Below are positions 19,338-31,183 of a stretch of DNA of 64,000 nucleotides, piece after piece. The notes beneath the pieces were generated by a model. The model did not search any database and was not told the DNA's origin. It saw only the letters and a program-made list of their open reading frames with translations. Each line of letters opens with the position of its first letter. Within the stretch, counting starts at the first letter, position 1. Both the position numbers and the translations under genes were made by a program. The DNA comes from Borreliella mayonii (GTDB lineage Bacteria > Spirochaetota > Spirochaetia > Borreliales > Borreliaceae): contig NZ_CP015780.1 of assembly GCF_001945665.1 (NCBI RefSeq), forward strand, positions 620,001 through 684,000, read 5' to 3'.

Positions 19338-20630
19338 ATGGCAAGAGTAAAAGGTCAAAAAGTAAAAGAGTGTTCTTTTTGTGGACTTAGCGTTGCTGAG
19401 CTTGGTGGCAATGTTGTTATATCTAATGGAGTAGCGATTTGTCCGGAATGTTCTAAAATATGTCACAATCTTTTTAAAGAAAAGTTGTGTAAGCCGCTAG
19501 ATTCTAAGTCCAATGATTTGCCAACTCCTAAACAACTTAAAGATCATTTAGACATGCATGTTGTTGGGCAAGAAGATGCAAAAAAAGTTTTATCTGTGGC
19601 TGTTTATAATCATTATAAAAGAATATTAAAAAATAATAAATATGATAATGGCATTGAGATTGAAAAATCTAATATACTTTTGGTTGGTCCTACGGGCAGT
19701 GGTAAAACTTTGCTTGCAAAAACGTTGGCTGCAGAGATGAATGTGCCATTTGCAATAGCAGATGCTACAACTTTGACAGAAGCAGGGTATGTTGGTGAAG
19801 ATGTAGAAAATATTTTGCTTAAATTAATACATGCTGCTCATGGGGATGTTAGCCTTGCTGAGAAAGGGATTATTTATATAGATGAGATAGATAAAATTGC
19901 TAAAAAAAATGAAAACGTCTCAATAACAAGAGATGTTTCTGGAGAAGGGGTTCAGCAGGCTTTGTTAAAGATAATTGAAGGTACCATTGCCAATGTTCCT
20001 CCAAGAGGCGGTAGAAAGCATCCTTATGAGGATACTATTGAAATTAATACTCAAAATATACTCTTTATATGTGGTGGTGCTTTTGTTGGGCTTGAAAATA
20101 TTATTAAGAATCGGATAAATAAAAGTTCTATTGGGTTTTCAGCAATTGAAAAAAAGAATATAAGAGGAGATACTTCATTAAAGTATTTAGAAATGGAAGA
20201 TTTGATTAAATTTGGCTTAATACCAGAGTTTGTTGGCAGACTTCCTGTGCATTCGTATCTTGAAAAGTTAAATAAAGAAGATTTGTTGAAAATATTGGTT
20301 GATCCTCAAAATTCTATTGTTAAGCAGTATTATCATATGTTTAAAATGGATAATGTTGAATTGGTATTTGAAAAAGATGCTTTAGAATCAATTGTAGATG
20401 AAGCCATTTTAAAAAATACTGGAGCAAGAGGCCTTAGATCTATTTTAGAGGGTCTTCTTAAAGATGTTATGTTTGAGGTTCCTTCAATTAGTAAGGCTAA
20501 GAAGGTTATTGTTACAAAAGAATCTGTTTTAAATGCAGATATTAACCCATTAATTTTGGTTGGAAATGCAATTAAAAAGCCTTGGGCAAAAGAGTTATAT
20601 GAAATCAATCTTAAATATGATAAAAAATAA
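19338..20630 (+). CDS. clpX: Clp protease ATP-binding subunit ClpX
   Basis: AAA+ unfoldase that recognises tagged proteins and feeds them to ClpP. 430 residues: N-terminal zinc-binding domain with Cys12, Cys15, Cys35 and Cys38; Walker A GPTGSGKT (117-124); Walker [12 protein letters not shown]; the RGGRKHP pore-2 region; GARGLRS sensor 2. All key residues are intact. The last 14 bases overlap the proposed lon-2 start. Confidence 0.97.
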   Translation: MARVKGQKVKECSFCGLSVAELGGNVVISNGVAICPECSKICHNLFKEKLCKPLDSKSNDLPTPKQLKDHLDMHVVGQEDAKKVLSVAVYNHYKRILKNNKYDNGIEIEKSNILLVGPTGSGKTLLAKTLAAEMNVPFAIADATTLTEAGYVGEDVENILLKLIHAAHGDVSLAEKGIIYIDEIDKIAKKNENVSITRDVSGEGVQQALLKIIEGTIANVPPRGGRKHPYEDTIEINTQNILFICGGAFVGLENIIKNRINKSSIGFSAIEKKNIRGDTSLKYLEMEDLIKFGLIPEFVGRLPVHSYLEKLNKEDLLKILVDPQNSIVKQYYHMFKMDNVELVFEKDALESIVDEAILKNTGARGLRSILEGLLKDVMFEVPSISKAKKVIVTKESVLNADINPLILVGNAIKKPWAKELYEINLKYDKK

Positions 20631-23007
20631 AAAAGAAGATCTTCCAATTGTTATTTTAAAAGAAAATGTTCTTTTCCCAAATATTACATTGTGGGTAACC
20701 TTTGATAATGAATATGTAATTAATTCCATAGCTCAATCCATGTTAGAGGAAAGATTGATTTTATTTGCTTATCCAAATGAGTCTAATTATGATGATTCTA
20801 ATAGGGGGGGAGTTAAAAACTTATGTTCTGTAGGCACTTATTCTAAACTTATCCAGGTTATAAAGGTCAGTAAAAATGTAATAAAAGTTTTGGTTGAGTG
20901 CCAAAGTAGGGTTCTTATAGGCAGTGTTTCAAAAAAAAATGATTATTTGAGAGCTAAAGTTACTTTTGTGCCTGATGCTGATGGATTAAACAGAGAGCTT
21001 TTCACTTACTCTAAATTTTTAAAAGAAACTTATGAAGCTTACAAAAATTCTTTATCTTTAAAATCTTATGATAGTGATAATGAGCCAATTAATTATTTTG
21101 AGAATCCAAGCAAGCTTGTAGATATTATAGCCTCTAATTCAAACTTGGAAAGCAGCATAAAATTAGAGCTTTTGCAAGAGCTAAATGTTAAAACTAGAAT
21201 AGAAAAGTTAATTGTTAATTTAAACATTGAAATTGACCTTTTAGATCTTAAAAAAGATATTAATTCTAAAGTTAGAGCTAAGTTGGATAAGGGGCAGAGG
21301 GATTATTTTCTTTCTGAGCAAGTTAAAGAGATACAAAAAAGATTAGGCAAAGATGAAAACGATTATATTGACAGGTTAAATTTCAAAGATATTCCAGAAG
21401 ATATTAAATCCAAGATTAAAAAAGAAATTTCTAGATTGTCTAAAATGCAGATGAATTCTCCTGATGCTAATATTATTAGAAGTTATATAGAATTAATATT
21501 AGATCTTCCATGGAATGAAAACACTGTTATGAAAAATCATTTAAGCGAGATTGAGTTTATCTTAAGAAATTCTCATTATGGTATGGATGAAGCAAAAGAA
21601 AAGATAATAAATTTTTTAGCTGTTTATCAAATTAATTCTAAGGTCAAAGCTCCTATTTTATGCCTTGTTGGACCTCCTGGTATTGGTAAAACATCTCTTG
21701 TGGAATCTGTTGCAAGATCGCTTTCTAGAGAATTTGTTAAAATATCTCTTGGTGGCTTAAGAGATGAAGCAGAAATTAGGGGACACAGAAGAACTTATGT
21801 TGGCTCTCTTCCAGGTGTTTTTATTAGTGCAATGAAAAGATCAGGCAAATCCAATCCCGTTATTCTTCTTGATGAAATAGATAAAATTAATAGTAGTTAT
21901 AAAGGAAATCCCGAATCTGCTCTTTTAGAAGTTTTAGATCCCGAGCAAAATTATAAATTTATAGATCATTATTTAGAAATTCCTTATGATCTTTCTAATG
22001 TTTTATTTGTTACAACAGCTAATTCTCTTAATGGCATGTCAAAGCCGCTTCTAGATAGAATGGAAATAATTAAAGTTGAGGGTTATTCTTATATTGAAAA
22101 GTTAGAGATTGCTAAGATTTTTCTGATTCCAAGCATAATTAAAGAGAGTTTTTTAGATAAAGTTTATATAAGAATAGAAGACGATGTTATTTTGAATTTA
22201 ATTAGAAACTATACTATGGAATCTGGCGTAAGGGGGCTAAAGAGAGTTTTAACTAATTTGATTAGGAAACTTGTAAGGGAATTGCTTTATGAGTATTCTA
22301 AAGACCAAATCATCAAAGGCAATTTTTATTCGCCAAGTTCTTTGATACATGGAAATAATTCGCTTTTTACTCATGATCCTGATATTCCAGGTATTTATAA
22401 AATAATCAATATTAATAATTATTATAATTATGTTGATACTGAGTATAACTTGGATTTGATTAAGATTGATTCTTCTGGATTTGTTTATGGGCTTGCTTGG
22501 ACAAATTATGGTGGTACGGTTCTTCCTGTTGAGGCAACTAAGTTTGAGAAAAAAGGAGACATTATTCTAACAGGTAGTCTTGGGGCTATTATGAAAGAGA
22601 GCGCACAGCTTGCATATTCTATAGTTAAGACCTATTCTTCTAAACTTAATTTTGATGTAAAGGAAAGCCCTGAAATTCATTTGCACTTTCCAGAAGGAGC
22701 AACGCCAAAAGATGGACCTTCTGCTGGTATTACCATTGCAACAGCAATTGCTTCAATACTGTCTGACAAGAAAGTTCCTTTAGATCTTGCAATGACTGGT
22801 GAGGTGACTTTAAAGGGCTTTGTTCTTCCTGTGGGCGGCATTAAAGAAAAGGTTTTAGCAGCCTATAGAAACGGTATAAGCAAAGTTATTTTGCCCAAAG
22901 ACAATAAAAAAGATTATTCTAAGCTTCCAGAAGAAGTTAAGGATAATATAGATGTTAAGTTTGTCTCCAGCTTGGAAGAAGTTTTTGATTATTTGAATAT
23001 TATTTAA
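20617..23007 (+). CDS. lon: ATP-dependent protease Lon (second Lon, lon-2)
   Basis: AAA+ serine protease for damaged and regulatory proteins. 796 residues from the ATG at 20617: N-terminal substrate domain, Walker A GPPGIGKT, Walker [11 protein letters not shown], and a C-terminal protease domain with the Ser702-Lys745 dyad (PKDGPSAG and GGIKEKV). The frame is open further upstream within clpX: another ATG at 20599 would give 802 residues. I prefer 20617 because it is closest to the conserved start [14 protein letters not shown]; no clear ribosome site supports either, so coupling to clpX translation is likely. Borrelia has a second lon gene elsewhere. Confidence 0.93.
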   Translation: MIKNKKEDLPIVILKENVLFPNITLWVTFDNEYVINSIAQSMLEERLILFAYPNESNYDDSNRGGVKNLCSVGTYSKLIQVIKVSKNVIKVLVECQSRVLIGSVSKKNDYLRAKVTFVPDADGLNRELFTYSKFLKETYEAYKNSLSLKSYDSDNEPINYFENPSKLVDIIASNSNLESSIKLELLQELNVKTRIEKLIVNLNIEIDLLDLKKDINSKVRAKLDKGQRDYFLSEQVKEIQKRLGKDENDYIDRLNFKDIPEDIKSKIKKEISRLSKMQMNSPDANIIRSYIELILDLPWNENTVMKNHLSEIEFILRNSHYGMDEAKEKIINFLAVYQINSKVKAPILCLVGPPGIGKTSLVESVARSLSREFVKISLGGLRDEAEIRGHRRTYVGSLPGVFISAMKRSGKSNPVILLDEIDKINSSYKGNPESALLEVLDPEQNYKFIDHYLEIPYDLSNVLFVTTANSLNGMSKPLLDRMEIIKVEGYSYIEKLEIAKIFLIPSIIKESFLDKVYIRIEDDVILNLIRNYTMESGVRGLKRVLTNLIRKLVRELLYEYSKDQIIKGNFYSPSSLIHGNNSLFTHDPDIPGIYKIININNYYNYVDTEYNLDLIKIDSSGFVYGLAWTNYGGTVLPVEATKFEKKGDIILTGSLGAIMKESAQLAYSIVKTYSSKLNFDVKESPEIHLHFPEGATPKDGPSAGITIATAIASILSDKKVPLDLAMTGEVTLKGFVLPVGGIKEKVLAAYRNGISKVILPKDNKKDYSKLPEEVKDNIDVKFVSSLEEVFDYLNII

Positions 23008-23046
23008 AAATTTACATATTTAAATTTATATTTTAGGAGTAGATAT

Positions 23047-23199
23047 ATGAAAGATGGAGTTAGAAAGCCTTCAGGCAGCAGGGTATCTTTTAGTGCTCAG
23101 CCCAATGTTAAAGGCTTGAGAAAGAATAACAGCTTTTCTTGTTTTGCTAAGAGTAATTTGGGAAAAAATTTTTTAAAAGGTAAAAAAAAGGGTAAATAA
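23047..23199 (+). CDS. Small, strongly basic protein of 50 residues
   Basis: Function unknown (order matches BB0614). A perfect AGGAG at 23035-23039 stands 7 bases before the ATG, and a terminator follows directly, so it looks like a real last gene of the tig-clpP-clpX-lon operon. The product has about 13 Lys/Arg and one Asp, no membrane segment, and ends in the Lys/Gly-rich LKGKKKGK. One Cys (32). The composition suggests nucleic-acid or ribosome binding, but that is inference. It is too short for ordinary gene-length cut-offs. Confidence 0.72.
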   Translation: MKDGVRKPSGSRVSFSAQPNVKGLRKNNSFSCFAKSNLGKNFLKGKKKGK

Positions 23200-23227
23200 A
23201 AAAAGTGGCTTTAATTGGCCACTTTTT
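23200..23227. terminator. Bidirectional terminator between the small basic gene and rpsD
   Basis: Perfect 10-bp stem (23200-23209 with 23218-23227), core AGTGGC/GCCACT, loop of 8, with a T run on the plus side and an A run that serves the minus strand. Confidence 0.9.
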
Positions 23228-23259
23228 GTTTTTTTAATAATGCAGAAATAAAAGATATG

Positions 23260-23886
23260 TTATGCTCTCTTAGAATAATACTCAACAACCATTTGTTCAT
23301 TGGCAAGTGTAGGTATCTCGTCTCTTGATGGGGCATGCTTTACTTTTATGTTTAAATCGTCAGCGTTTACTTCTATCCAAGTTGGTAAATTTCTAAGAGA
23401 CGAAGTTTTTTCTATATTTGATCTTATTAATTTTTTTAGACTATCTTTCTCTTTTATTTGAATTTGATCATTTGCTCTTAGTATTATTGAAGGTATTGTA
23501 ACTCTTCTTCCATTTAATATAATAATACCGTGAGAAACTATTTGCCTTGCGTGTGCTCTTGAGATGGCAAATCCAGCTCTATATACAACATTGTCAATTC
23601 TTCTCTCAAGTATTGAGAGCAAATTGTCACCGGTAACACCGTGATGTTTTTTTGCTTCTTTAAAAGCGTTGGTTAGCTGTCGTTCGCTTACACCATAAGT
23701 AAACTTTATCTTTTGTTTTTCTATCAATTGTTTTCCATATTCTGTAATTTTAGCTTTTCTGGCTTTTCCATGCATTCCGGGAGGATGTGGCTTTTTTTTA
23801 AGGATTTTGTCATATTTTGGCTGCTCAAAAATGTTGATACCAAATCTCCTTACCAGCTTGCCTTTAGCTATTTGTTTTCTATTCAT
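23260..23886 (-). CDS. rpsD: 30S ribosomal protein S4
   Basis: Primary 16S rRNA-binding protein that nucleates 30S assembly. 208 residues from the ATG at 23886 (an adjacent in-frame TTG is ignored because GAGGA is well placed for the ATG). N-terminal RRFGINIF and KPHPPGMHG segments, then the S4 RNA-binding domain (LERRIDNVVYRAGFA, ARQIVSHGIIILNG). The N-terminal zinc cysteines found in some S4 proteins are absent. It stands alone, outside any ribosomal operon, next to the initiator tRNA. Confidence 0.97.
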   Translation of the reverse strand: MNRKQIAKGKLVRRFGINIFEQPKYDKILKKKPHPPGMHGKARKAKITEYGKQLIEKQKIKFTYGVSERQLTNAFKEAKKHHGVTGDNLLSILERRIDNVVYRAGFAISRAHARQIVSHGIIILNGRRVTIPSIILRANDQIQIKEKDSLKKLIRSNIEKTSSLRNLPTWIEVNADDLNIKVKHAPSRDEIPTLANEQMVVEYYSKRA

Positions 23887-23914
23887 CAATTCCTCGCATA
23901 TTAAAAATAAAGCA

Positions 23915-23987
<73 letters not shown>

Positions 23988-24001
23988 TCTTATAGTTTAA
24001 A

Positions 24002-24031
24002 ATGTTAGCATAATTTTATTATGAGTGTCAA
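24002..24031 (-). promoter_or_regulatory. Promoter of tRNA-fMet (and probably rpsD)
   Basis: On the minus strand: TTGACA (24026-24031), 18-base spacer, TAACAT (24002-24007). A start near 23995 is just upstream of the tRNA. rpsD follows the tRNA by 28 bases and may be read from the same promoter. Confidence 0.6.
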
Positions 24032-24066
24032 TTATTTGTTTATTATTAATTTAATTAGAAATTTAA

Positions 24067-25428
24067 TTAGACTAAGAAATATACATCATTTATTTCTTTG
24101 TATTCTTGTTTTATGATTTTTCTAATATCTTGTGTTTTATTTATAAAATTTTTAAAGTCATTTTCTGAATTTAAATTTATTTTGATATAAAGCACAAGTT
24201 TGTTGCCCTGATTGTGAAAATTAAGTGTTTTAAAGTTTATATGTGAATTTTTCAATGTGTCTTTTACGCTTCTTTTGAGATCTATATTTTGCCTTGAGAG
24301 CAAATTGTTTGCGTTATTTATTATTACGTTAAGTCCTTCTTTTATTATGATAAAGCCAATGAATATAGACATAATTTTGTCAAAGCCACTCCACATGTAA
24401 GTTGCAAGTAGTAAACTCAGTGTAATTCCACCATGTGAGAATATACAGTTTTTATCAGCTGAAGCTAGCGCCAAGAGAAGTTGATTGTTGTATCTTTTTC
24501 CTATTTGGAATTTTGTGAGATATTCTATTATTTTGACTATAAAAAAAATAAAGGGGATTAGTGGTATCCATAAGCTTTTTTTAAGGGATTTATTTGAAAA
24601 TATTTCTAGTATGTTTTTTTTGTCTTCTTCGCTGTGGTTTTGATCGTGATCGTGATCGTGATCGTGTGAGTGGCTATGTTCATGTTCATGTTCATATATA
24701 TTATCATTTTTATTTTTGTTTTGGTGTATGTGTAAATTAAATCCAGATTCTCCCCCAAGAGTGATAAATTTATTTAATCCGGTTGTATTTAAAAATAGTG
24801 TAAATCCTGCCATAAGTATGATTATTCCCATGATAAAAGCTATTAAGCTTTCCATTAATTTGTGTCCATGGGGATAATGGATGGTTTCAGGTTTGCTTGT
24901 AATTTTTAAACTAAAGTAAGTTATTGTAGATAAAACAAAGTCAGCCATGACGTGGAAAGCATCAGCAATAAGTGCAAATGAATTAAACAATATTCCAACA
25001 GTAAGCTTAGAGGATATTGATGCTACTTCTGTAAATATAGAGATTGTTCCTATTCCCATTACAAATTTATCTTCTTCTATTTCAGATGCTAATTCTTTTT
25101 TATATTGAGAATCTCTATATTCAAATCCTAAGCTTAAAAGCTCTTCTTGTATTTCAATGATTTTGCATAAAATTGTTTTAAATTTGTATTTCTTGCTGTA
25201 GTGAATTAAATTGCTAATCATTATTTTTTCTATGCCTTCTGATTTAAAATCATCATCAATATAAAAATGAATTATTTCAATTCGATCAGCTTTTGCTTTT
25301 GCTTTAAGATTTGCAATTAATTTTGAATTATTTTCAATATAAACAATGTAGATATCTTCTTTTTTTAAAGGATCCAGTTTTAAATGGGCAAATTTATGAA
25401 TGTTTTTTAAGCTTATTACCTTGACCAT
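24067..25428 (-). CDS. Cation diffusion facilitator with N-terminal GNAT-like domain
   Basis: Probable metal-cation exporter in the inner membrane (order matches BB0616). 453 residues. Residues about 48-112 look like the core of a GNAT acetyltransferase: RIEIIHFYIDDDF, GIEKIMISNLIHYSKKYKF, then LLSLGFEYRD. From 122 on it is a CDF transporter with six helices; helix 2 carries Asp156, His159 and Asp163 (ADAFHVMAD). The helix-5 motif, normally HxxxD or DxxxD, reads Ser323-x-x-x-Asn327 with Asp325 between. A His/Asp/Glu-rich loop (246-268) lies between helices 4 and 5, as in zinc CDFs. C-terminal cytoplasmic domain about 375-453. Metal unknown. Confidence 0.85.
   Translation of the reverse strand: MVKVISLKNIHKFAHLKLDPLKKEDIYIVYIENNSKLIANLKAKAKADRIEIIHFYIDDDFKSEGIEKIMISNLIHYSKKYKFKTILCKIIEIQEELLSLGFEYRDSQYKKELASEIEEDKFVMGIGTISIFTEVASISSKLTVGILFNSFALIADAFHVMADFVLSTITYFSLKITSKPETIHYPHGHKLMESLIAFIMGIIILMAGFTLFLNTTGLNKFITLGGESGFNLHIHQNKNKNDNIYEHEHEHSHSHDHDHDHDQNHSEEDKKNILEIFSNKSLKKSLWIPLIPFIFFIVKIIEYLTKFQIGKRYNNQLLLALASADKNCIFSHGGITLSLLLATYMWSGFDKIMSIFIGFIIIKEGLNVIINNANNLLSRQNIDLKRSVKDTLKNSHINFKTLNFHNQGNKLVLYIKINLNSENDFKNFINKTQDIRKIIKQEYKEINDVYFLV
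24641..24695 (-). repeat. Hexanucleotide repeats encoding the His-rich loop
   Basis: Four exact copies of TGATCG (24641-24664) and three of GTTCAT (24678-24695), read on the minus strand as His-Asp and His-Glu pairs. The unit length keeps the frame, so copy-number change would only lengthen or shorten the metal-binding loop. Confidence 0.85.
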
Positions 25429-25462
25429 AATTGTAACATTCTCCTAGTTATTGCATAATTTT

Positions 25463-25479
25463 ATTAATGCAGCATTAAT
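25463..25479. promoter_or_regulatory. Palindrome in the divergent CDF/small-gene intergenic region
   Basis: The bases ATTAATGC-A-GCATTAAT form a perfect 8-bp dyad 35 bases from the CDF start and 70 bases from the next gene. Position and symmetry fit an operator for a dimeric regulator; which regulator is not shown by the sequence. Confidence 0.4.
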
Positions 25480-25548
25480 GCTACATTTTATCATTTATTA
25501 AATTCAAGCTCAATCTTAGTTTGTTAGGGCAAAAGTGAGGGATATTTT

Positions 25549-25914
25549 ATGCGGCAAGCGGATTTTTTTGTGAAAAAATGTAAAAAAATTATTTTAAATA
25601 ATAATTTGCACAATTTAATTGAGAATATTAAAAATATTTTTTGTGATTTTTTAAAAGAATTTGACAGAAAGTCATTAGAAAATGTATTTGATTATTATTA
25701 TGAAGCTTATGATTTTAATAATAGTATATACAGCTTTGTAGAAAAATTTGTCCCAATTATTGATTTTTTATTATTTGAGAATTTAGAATACAATTTTAAT
25801 TCTGATGAGAAAAAACTTATTTTAAATGTATTTGATTCATCTGCCAATACTCTTGAAAGCTATAAATTAAATAGACTTGCAAGTGCTTTGGTTTCTCTAA
25901 AGATATTAAATTAA
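25549..25914 (+). CDS. Hypothetical helical protein, 121 residues
   Basis: Not recognised (order matches BB0617). No signal peptide or membrane helix. It is rich in Phe, Asn, Leu and Lys, and looks all-helical. GTGAGG stands 8 bases before the ATG. The gene is convergent with cdd and the two stop codons overlap (25911-25914), leaving no room for a terminator. It is divergent from the cation transporter and might share its regulation. Confidence 0.7.
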   Translation: MRQADFFVKKCKKIILNNNLHNLIENIKNIFCDFLKEFDRKSLENVFDYYYEAYDFNNSIYSFVEKFVPIIDFLLFENLEYNFNSDEKKLILNVFDSSANTLESYKLNRLASALVSLKILN

Positions 25915-26375
25915 ATTAATTTTTTTTCAAGCTCAGAGTATGTTACTCTTCGTAGTTCTTTTTTGTCAAAAGGAGATTTAAGTAAATCTTTTAATGTGTA
26001 AATTTTTATAGGTGTTTTGTTTTCACTAAATGATTTAGATTCTGTTATTATTATTTTTGTATCTTGATTAAAAAATTCTGCCATTACTTGCAGGCATATA
26101 GCGCATGGAATACATTCAGGACTTGTATTAAGCAATAAAAAATCTATTTCTTGTACGCCAATTTTTGCAATCATATTTAAAATCGCACTTCTTTCTGCGC
26201 AACAAGTTGCTCCAAAGCTTGCATTCTCAACATTTGTTCCAATAAAAAAATCGTTTGCTTTAGTCTTAATACAGGAACCTACTTTGAATTTTGAATATGG
26301 AGAATATGAATTGTTTCTTGCTTTTTCTGCCATATAAAATGCTTTATCTATATCTTCTTGTTTTAGTTTTTCCAC
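25911..26375 (-). CDS. cdd: Cytidine deaminase
   Basis: Zinc enzyme that deaminates (deoxy)cytidine to (deoxy)uridine in pyrimidine salvage. 154 residues, homotetramer type: Cys59-Ala-Glu61 (zinc ligand and proton shuttle) in FGATCCAERSA, and Cys91/Cys94 in IPCAICLQ. The last 25-30 residues form a tail of the usual length. Start GTG at 26375, with GAGG 5 bases upstream. Confidence 0.95.
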   Translation of the reverse strand: MEKLKQEDIDKAFYMAEKARNNSYSPYSKFKVGSCIKTKANDFFIGTNVENASFGATCCAERSAILNMIAKIGVQEIDFLLLNTSPECIPCAICLQVMAEFFNQDTKIIITESKSFSENKTPIKIYTLKDLLKSPFDKKELRRVTYSELEKKLI

Positions 26376-26454
26376 AATTGCCTCACTTGTTATATTTTAT
26401 TAGCCATTGTGGTTTATTTTATTGAAATATTGTAATATAGTCAATGTAAAATAA

Positions 26455-29101
<2,647 letters not shown>

Positions 29102-29195
29102 TTAACCATAAAATAATAAATGCTAATATATTATCTATGTTTATTAGCAAATCATTTTGTATTATACTTTATAATAGTGCTTTTTAATAATAGCA

Positions 29196-29224
29196 TTGAC
29201 AAAGCATTATTGAATTTATACACT
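29196..29224 (+). promoter_or_regulatory. Promoter of the CAT-anticodon tRNA and the DJ-1 gene
   Basis: Consensus TTGACA (29196-29201), 17-base spacer, TACACT (29219-29224). Expected start near 29231, 8 bases before the tRNA. The DJ-1 gene follows the tRNA by 13 bases and has no promoter of its own. Confidence 0.7.
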
Positions 29225-29238
29225 TAATAAAAGTTTAA

Positions 29239-29312
29239 GCTGATGTAGCTCAGTTGGTTAGAGCACTCGGCTCATATCCGAGTTGTCGTGGGTTCAAGTC
29301 CCTCCATCAGCA
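29239..29312 (+). tRNA. tRNA with CAT anticodon: elongator Met or Ile2
   Basis: Acceptor GCTGATG pairs with CATCAGC, discriminator A; anticodon stem-loop CTCGG-CTCATAT-CCGAG. Position 1:72 is paired and the stem lacks the three G-C pairs, so it is not the initiator. The D arm resembles E. coli elongator Met. Whether C34 is changed to lysidine (Ile2) cannot be read from the gene. No CCA encoded. Confidence 0.9.
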
Positions 29313-29325
29313 TTAGGGGTTGTAA

Positions 29326-29874
29326 ATGGTAGTGGGAATTATTCTTGCAAATGGATTTGAAGATATTGAGGCCATAATTCCGATTGATATTTTAAGACGG
29401 GGTAATGTTCATATTAAAGTTATCAGTGCAAATGATAACAATGTTGTGATAAGTTCAAAAGGAGTTTCTTTTTTAACAGATGATGTAATATCAAACTGTA
29501 AGGAAAATTGTTTTGATCTAATAATTCTCCCAGGAGGCATGCCTGGAGCCACCAATCTTTTTAATTCAAAAGAATTGGATTTGATTTTAAAAGATATGAA
29601 TGCTAAGGGTAAATATATTGCAGCCATTTGTGCTTCTCCAGTAGTAGTGCTTGCTGCTAAAGGTCTTTTAGGATTTAATAAGTTTACATGTTATCCAGGT
29701 TTGGAAAAAAATGTGCTTGATGGTGAGTTTGTAGATAAAAATGTTGTTATAAGTGATAATTTTATTACTTCTAAAGGTGTTGGAACTTCATTTGAATTTG
29801 CTTTTACTCTTCTTGAAATTATAAAGGGAAAACAAATAATGGAAGATGTTAAAAAAGCAACCTTACTTTGTTAG
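29326..29874 (+). CDS. DJ-1/PfpI family protein
   Basis: Member of the DJ-1/ThiJ/YajL group: stress-protective proteins with reported glyoxalase or deglycase activity (order matches BB0621). 182 residues with GFEDIEAI (about 10-17), the nucleophile Cys in AAICASPVVV (about 103), and the GVGTSFEFA helix. GGGG is 6 bases before the ATG. It lies 13 bases after a tRNA and is probably co-transcribed with it. Annotation as a thiamine enzyme, sometimes used, is not supported. Confidence 0.88.
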   Translation: MVVGIILANGFEDIEAIIPIDILRRGNVHIKVISANDNNVVISSKGVSFLTDDVISNCKENCFDLIILPGGMPGATNLFNSKELDLILKDMNAKGKYIAAICASPVVVLAAKGLLGFNKFTCYPGLEKNVLDGEFVDKNVVISDNFITSKGVGTSFEFAFTLLEIIKGKQIMEDVKKATLLC

Positions 29875-29941
29875 AGTTCAGCATAAAACTATTTAAAATG
29901 CTTATAATAATAAAATCAAATTTGGGTTTTAAAATTGCAAA

Positions 29942-31159
29942 TTATAAATTTTTTGGAATTAAATTATAAATGTCTTCAAGAATGGTTAATTCTTCGTTTG
30001 TTGGTATTACTAGTATTTTTGTTTTGCTCTTAATGGTTGATATTTCGGATTCTAAATTCTTGTTTTGGGCTATTTTATTTTTTGCAAGGTCCAGTTCTAT
30101 TCCAATTTTTTCAAACCCTTTTAGCGCAAACTCTCTTATTTTATAATCAACAACCCCAATTCCGCCTGTAAAAACTATTGCATCAGCATTAAAGTCAAGA
30201 GCAGCAATGTAAGATCCAATATATTTTTTTATTCTATATGTCATTATTTCTACTGCAAGCTTTGATTGATACTCTCCTTCTTCAATTTTGTTCCAAATAT
30301 CTCTCATATCATTTGATTTTTCAGAAATTCCTAGTATACCGCTTTCTTTATTTAATATTTCTTCAATTTGTTTAGTGCTTTTGTTTAATATTGTGCTCAT
30401 TAAATTAATAATTGATGGATCTATGTCTCCACTTCTTGTCCCCATTGCAAGGCCTTCAAGCGGAGTAATTCCCATACTTGTGTCATAAGATTTTCCATCT
30501 TTAATAGCATTAATACTTGCTCCATTTCCAAGATGTAATATTATTAAATTTAGATTATCTATTTTTTTATTCAAAATTTCTGAGGTTCTTTTTGTTATGT
30601 ATGAATAAGAAAGGCCATGAAAGCCATATTTTCTAATATTGTGGTTTTTATACCAAGAATATGGAATTGCATAAAGAAAAGCGTGTTCTTTTATAGTTTG
30701 ATGCCATGAAGTGTCGAAGCACAAAACTTGTTTTGCGTGTGGTAAAATTTTAAGCATTGCTTCTATTGCTATGATTGCATTTGGGTTGTGAAGTGGAGCA
30801 AGTTCAGAAATTTGTTTTAATTTATTTAAAATACTGTTTTTAAAAATTACTGAATTTTTAAGGCTTGAGCCGCCATGTACAACTCTGTGTCCTATTATTT
30901 TAATTTCACTAATAGTTTTAAGAATTTTTAAATTTCTGTTTAGCAGTATTTTAAACATTTTCTCTATTGCTTTTTGGTGATTTTCAATTCCTTTATCAAA
31001 TCTTTCTGTTGTTGATCCATCAGTATTTGTAATTTTTATAATTGATTTTTTTGATTTTATTTTTTCAATAATTCCAGATATTAATTTTTTTGAATTTTCA
31101 TATTGATAAATAGCAAATTTTAACGAAGAGCTTCCTGTGTTTATGATTAATATTTTCAT
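29942..31159 (-). CDS. ackA: Acetate kinase
   Basis: Interconverts acetyl phosphate and ADP with acetate and ATP; in Borrelia it links host acetate to acetyl phosphate for the mevalonate route and signalling. 405 residues with NTGSSSLKF at the N-terminus, [31 protein letters not shown] and the FTGGIG adenosine loop, all standard. AAGGGA precedes the ATG. mfd ends 24 bases upstream on the same strand. pta is not next to it, unlike many bacteria. Confidence 0.97.
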   Translation of the reverse strand: MKILIINTGSSSLKFAIYQYENSKKLISGIIEKIKSKKSIIKITNTDGSTTERFDKGIENHQKAIEKMFKILLNRNLKILKTISEIKIIGHRVVHGGSSLKNSVIFKNSILNKLKQISELAPLHNPNAIIAIEAMLKILPHAKQVLCFDTSWHQTIKEHAFLYAIPYSWYKNHNIRKYGFHGLSYSYITKRTSEILNKKIDNLNLIILHLGNGASINAIKDGKSYDTSMGITPLEGLAMGTRSGDIDPSIINLMSTILNKSTKQIEEILNKESGILGISEKSNDMRDIWNKIEEGEYQSKLAVEIMTYRIKKYIGSYIAALDFNADAIVFTGGIGVVDYKIREFALKGFEKIGIELDLAKNKIAQNKNLESEISTIKSKTKILVIPTNEELTILEDIYNLIPKNL

Positions 31160-31183
31160 TTTTTCCCTTTTTTATTTGACAAG

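Noticed and set aside
20560-20616. Lon-2 start further inside clpX
   Set aside because: Codons upstream of 20599-20617 are the shadow frame of the conserved clpX C-terminus.
24641-24695. Possible CRISPR or satellite array
   Set aside because: Units are 6 bases without spacers and lie in the coding sequence of the His-rich loop.
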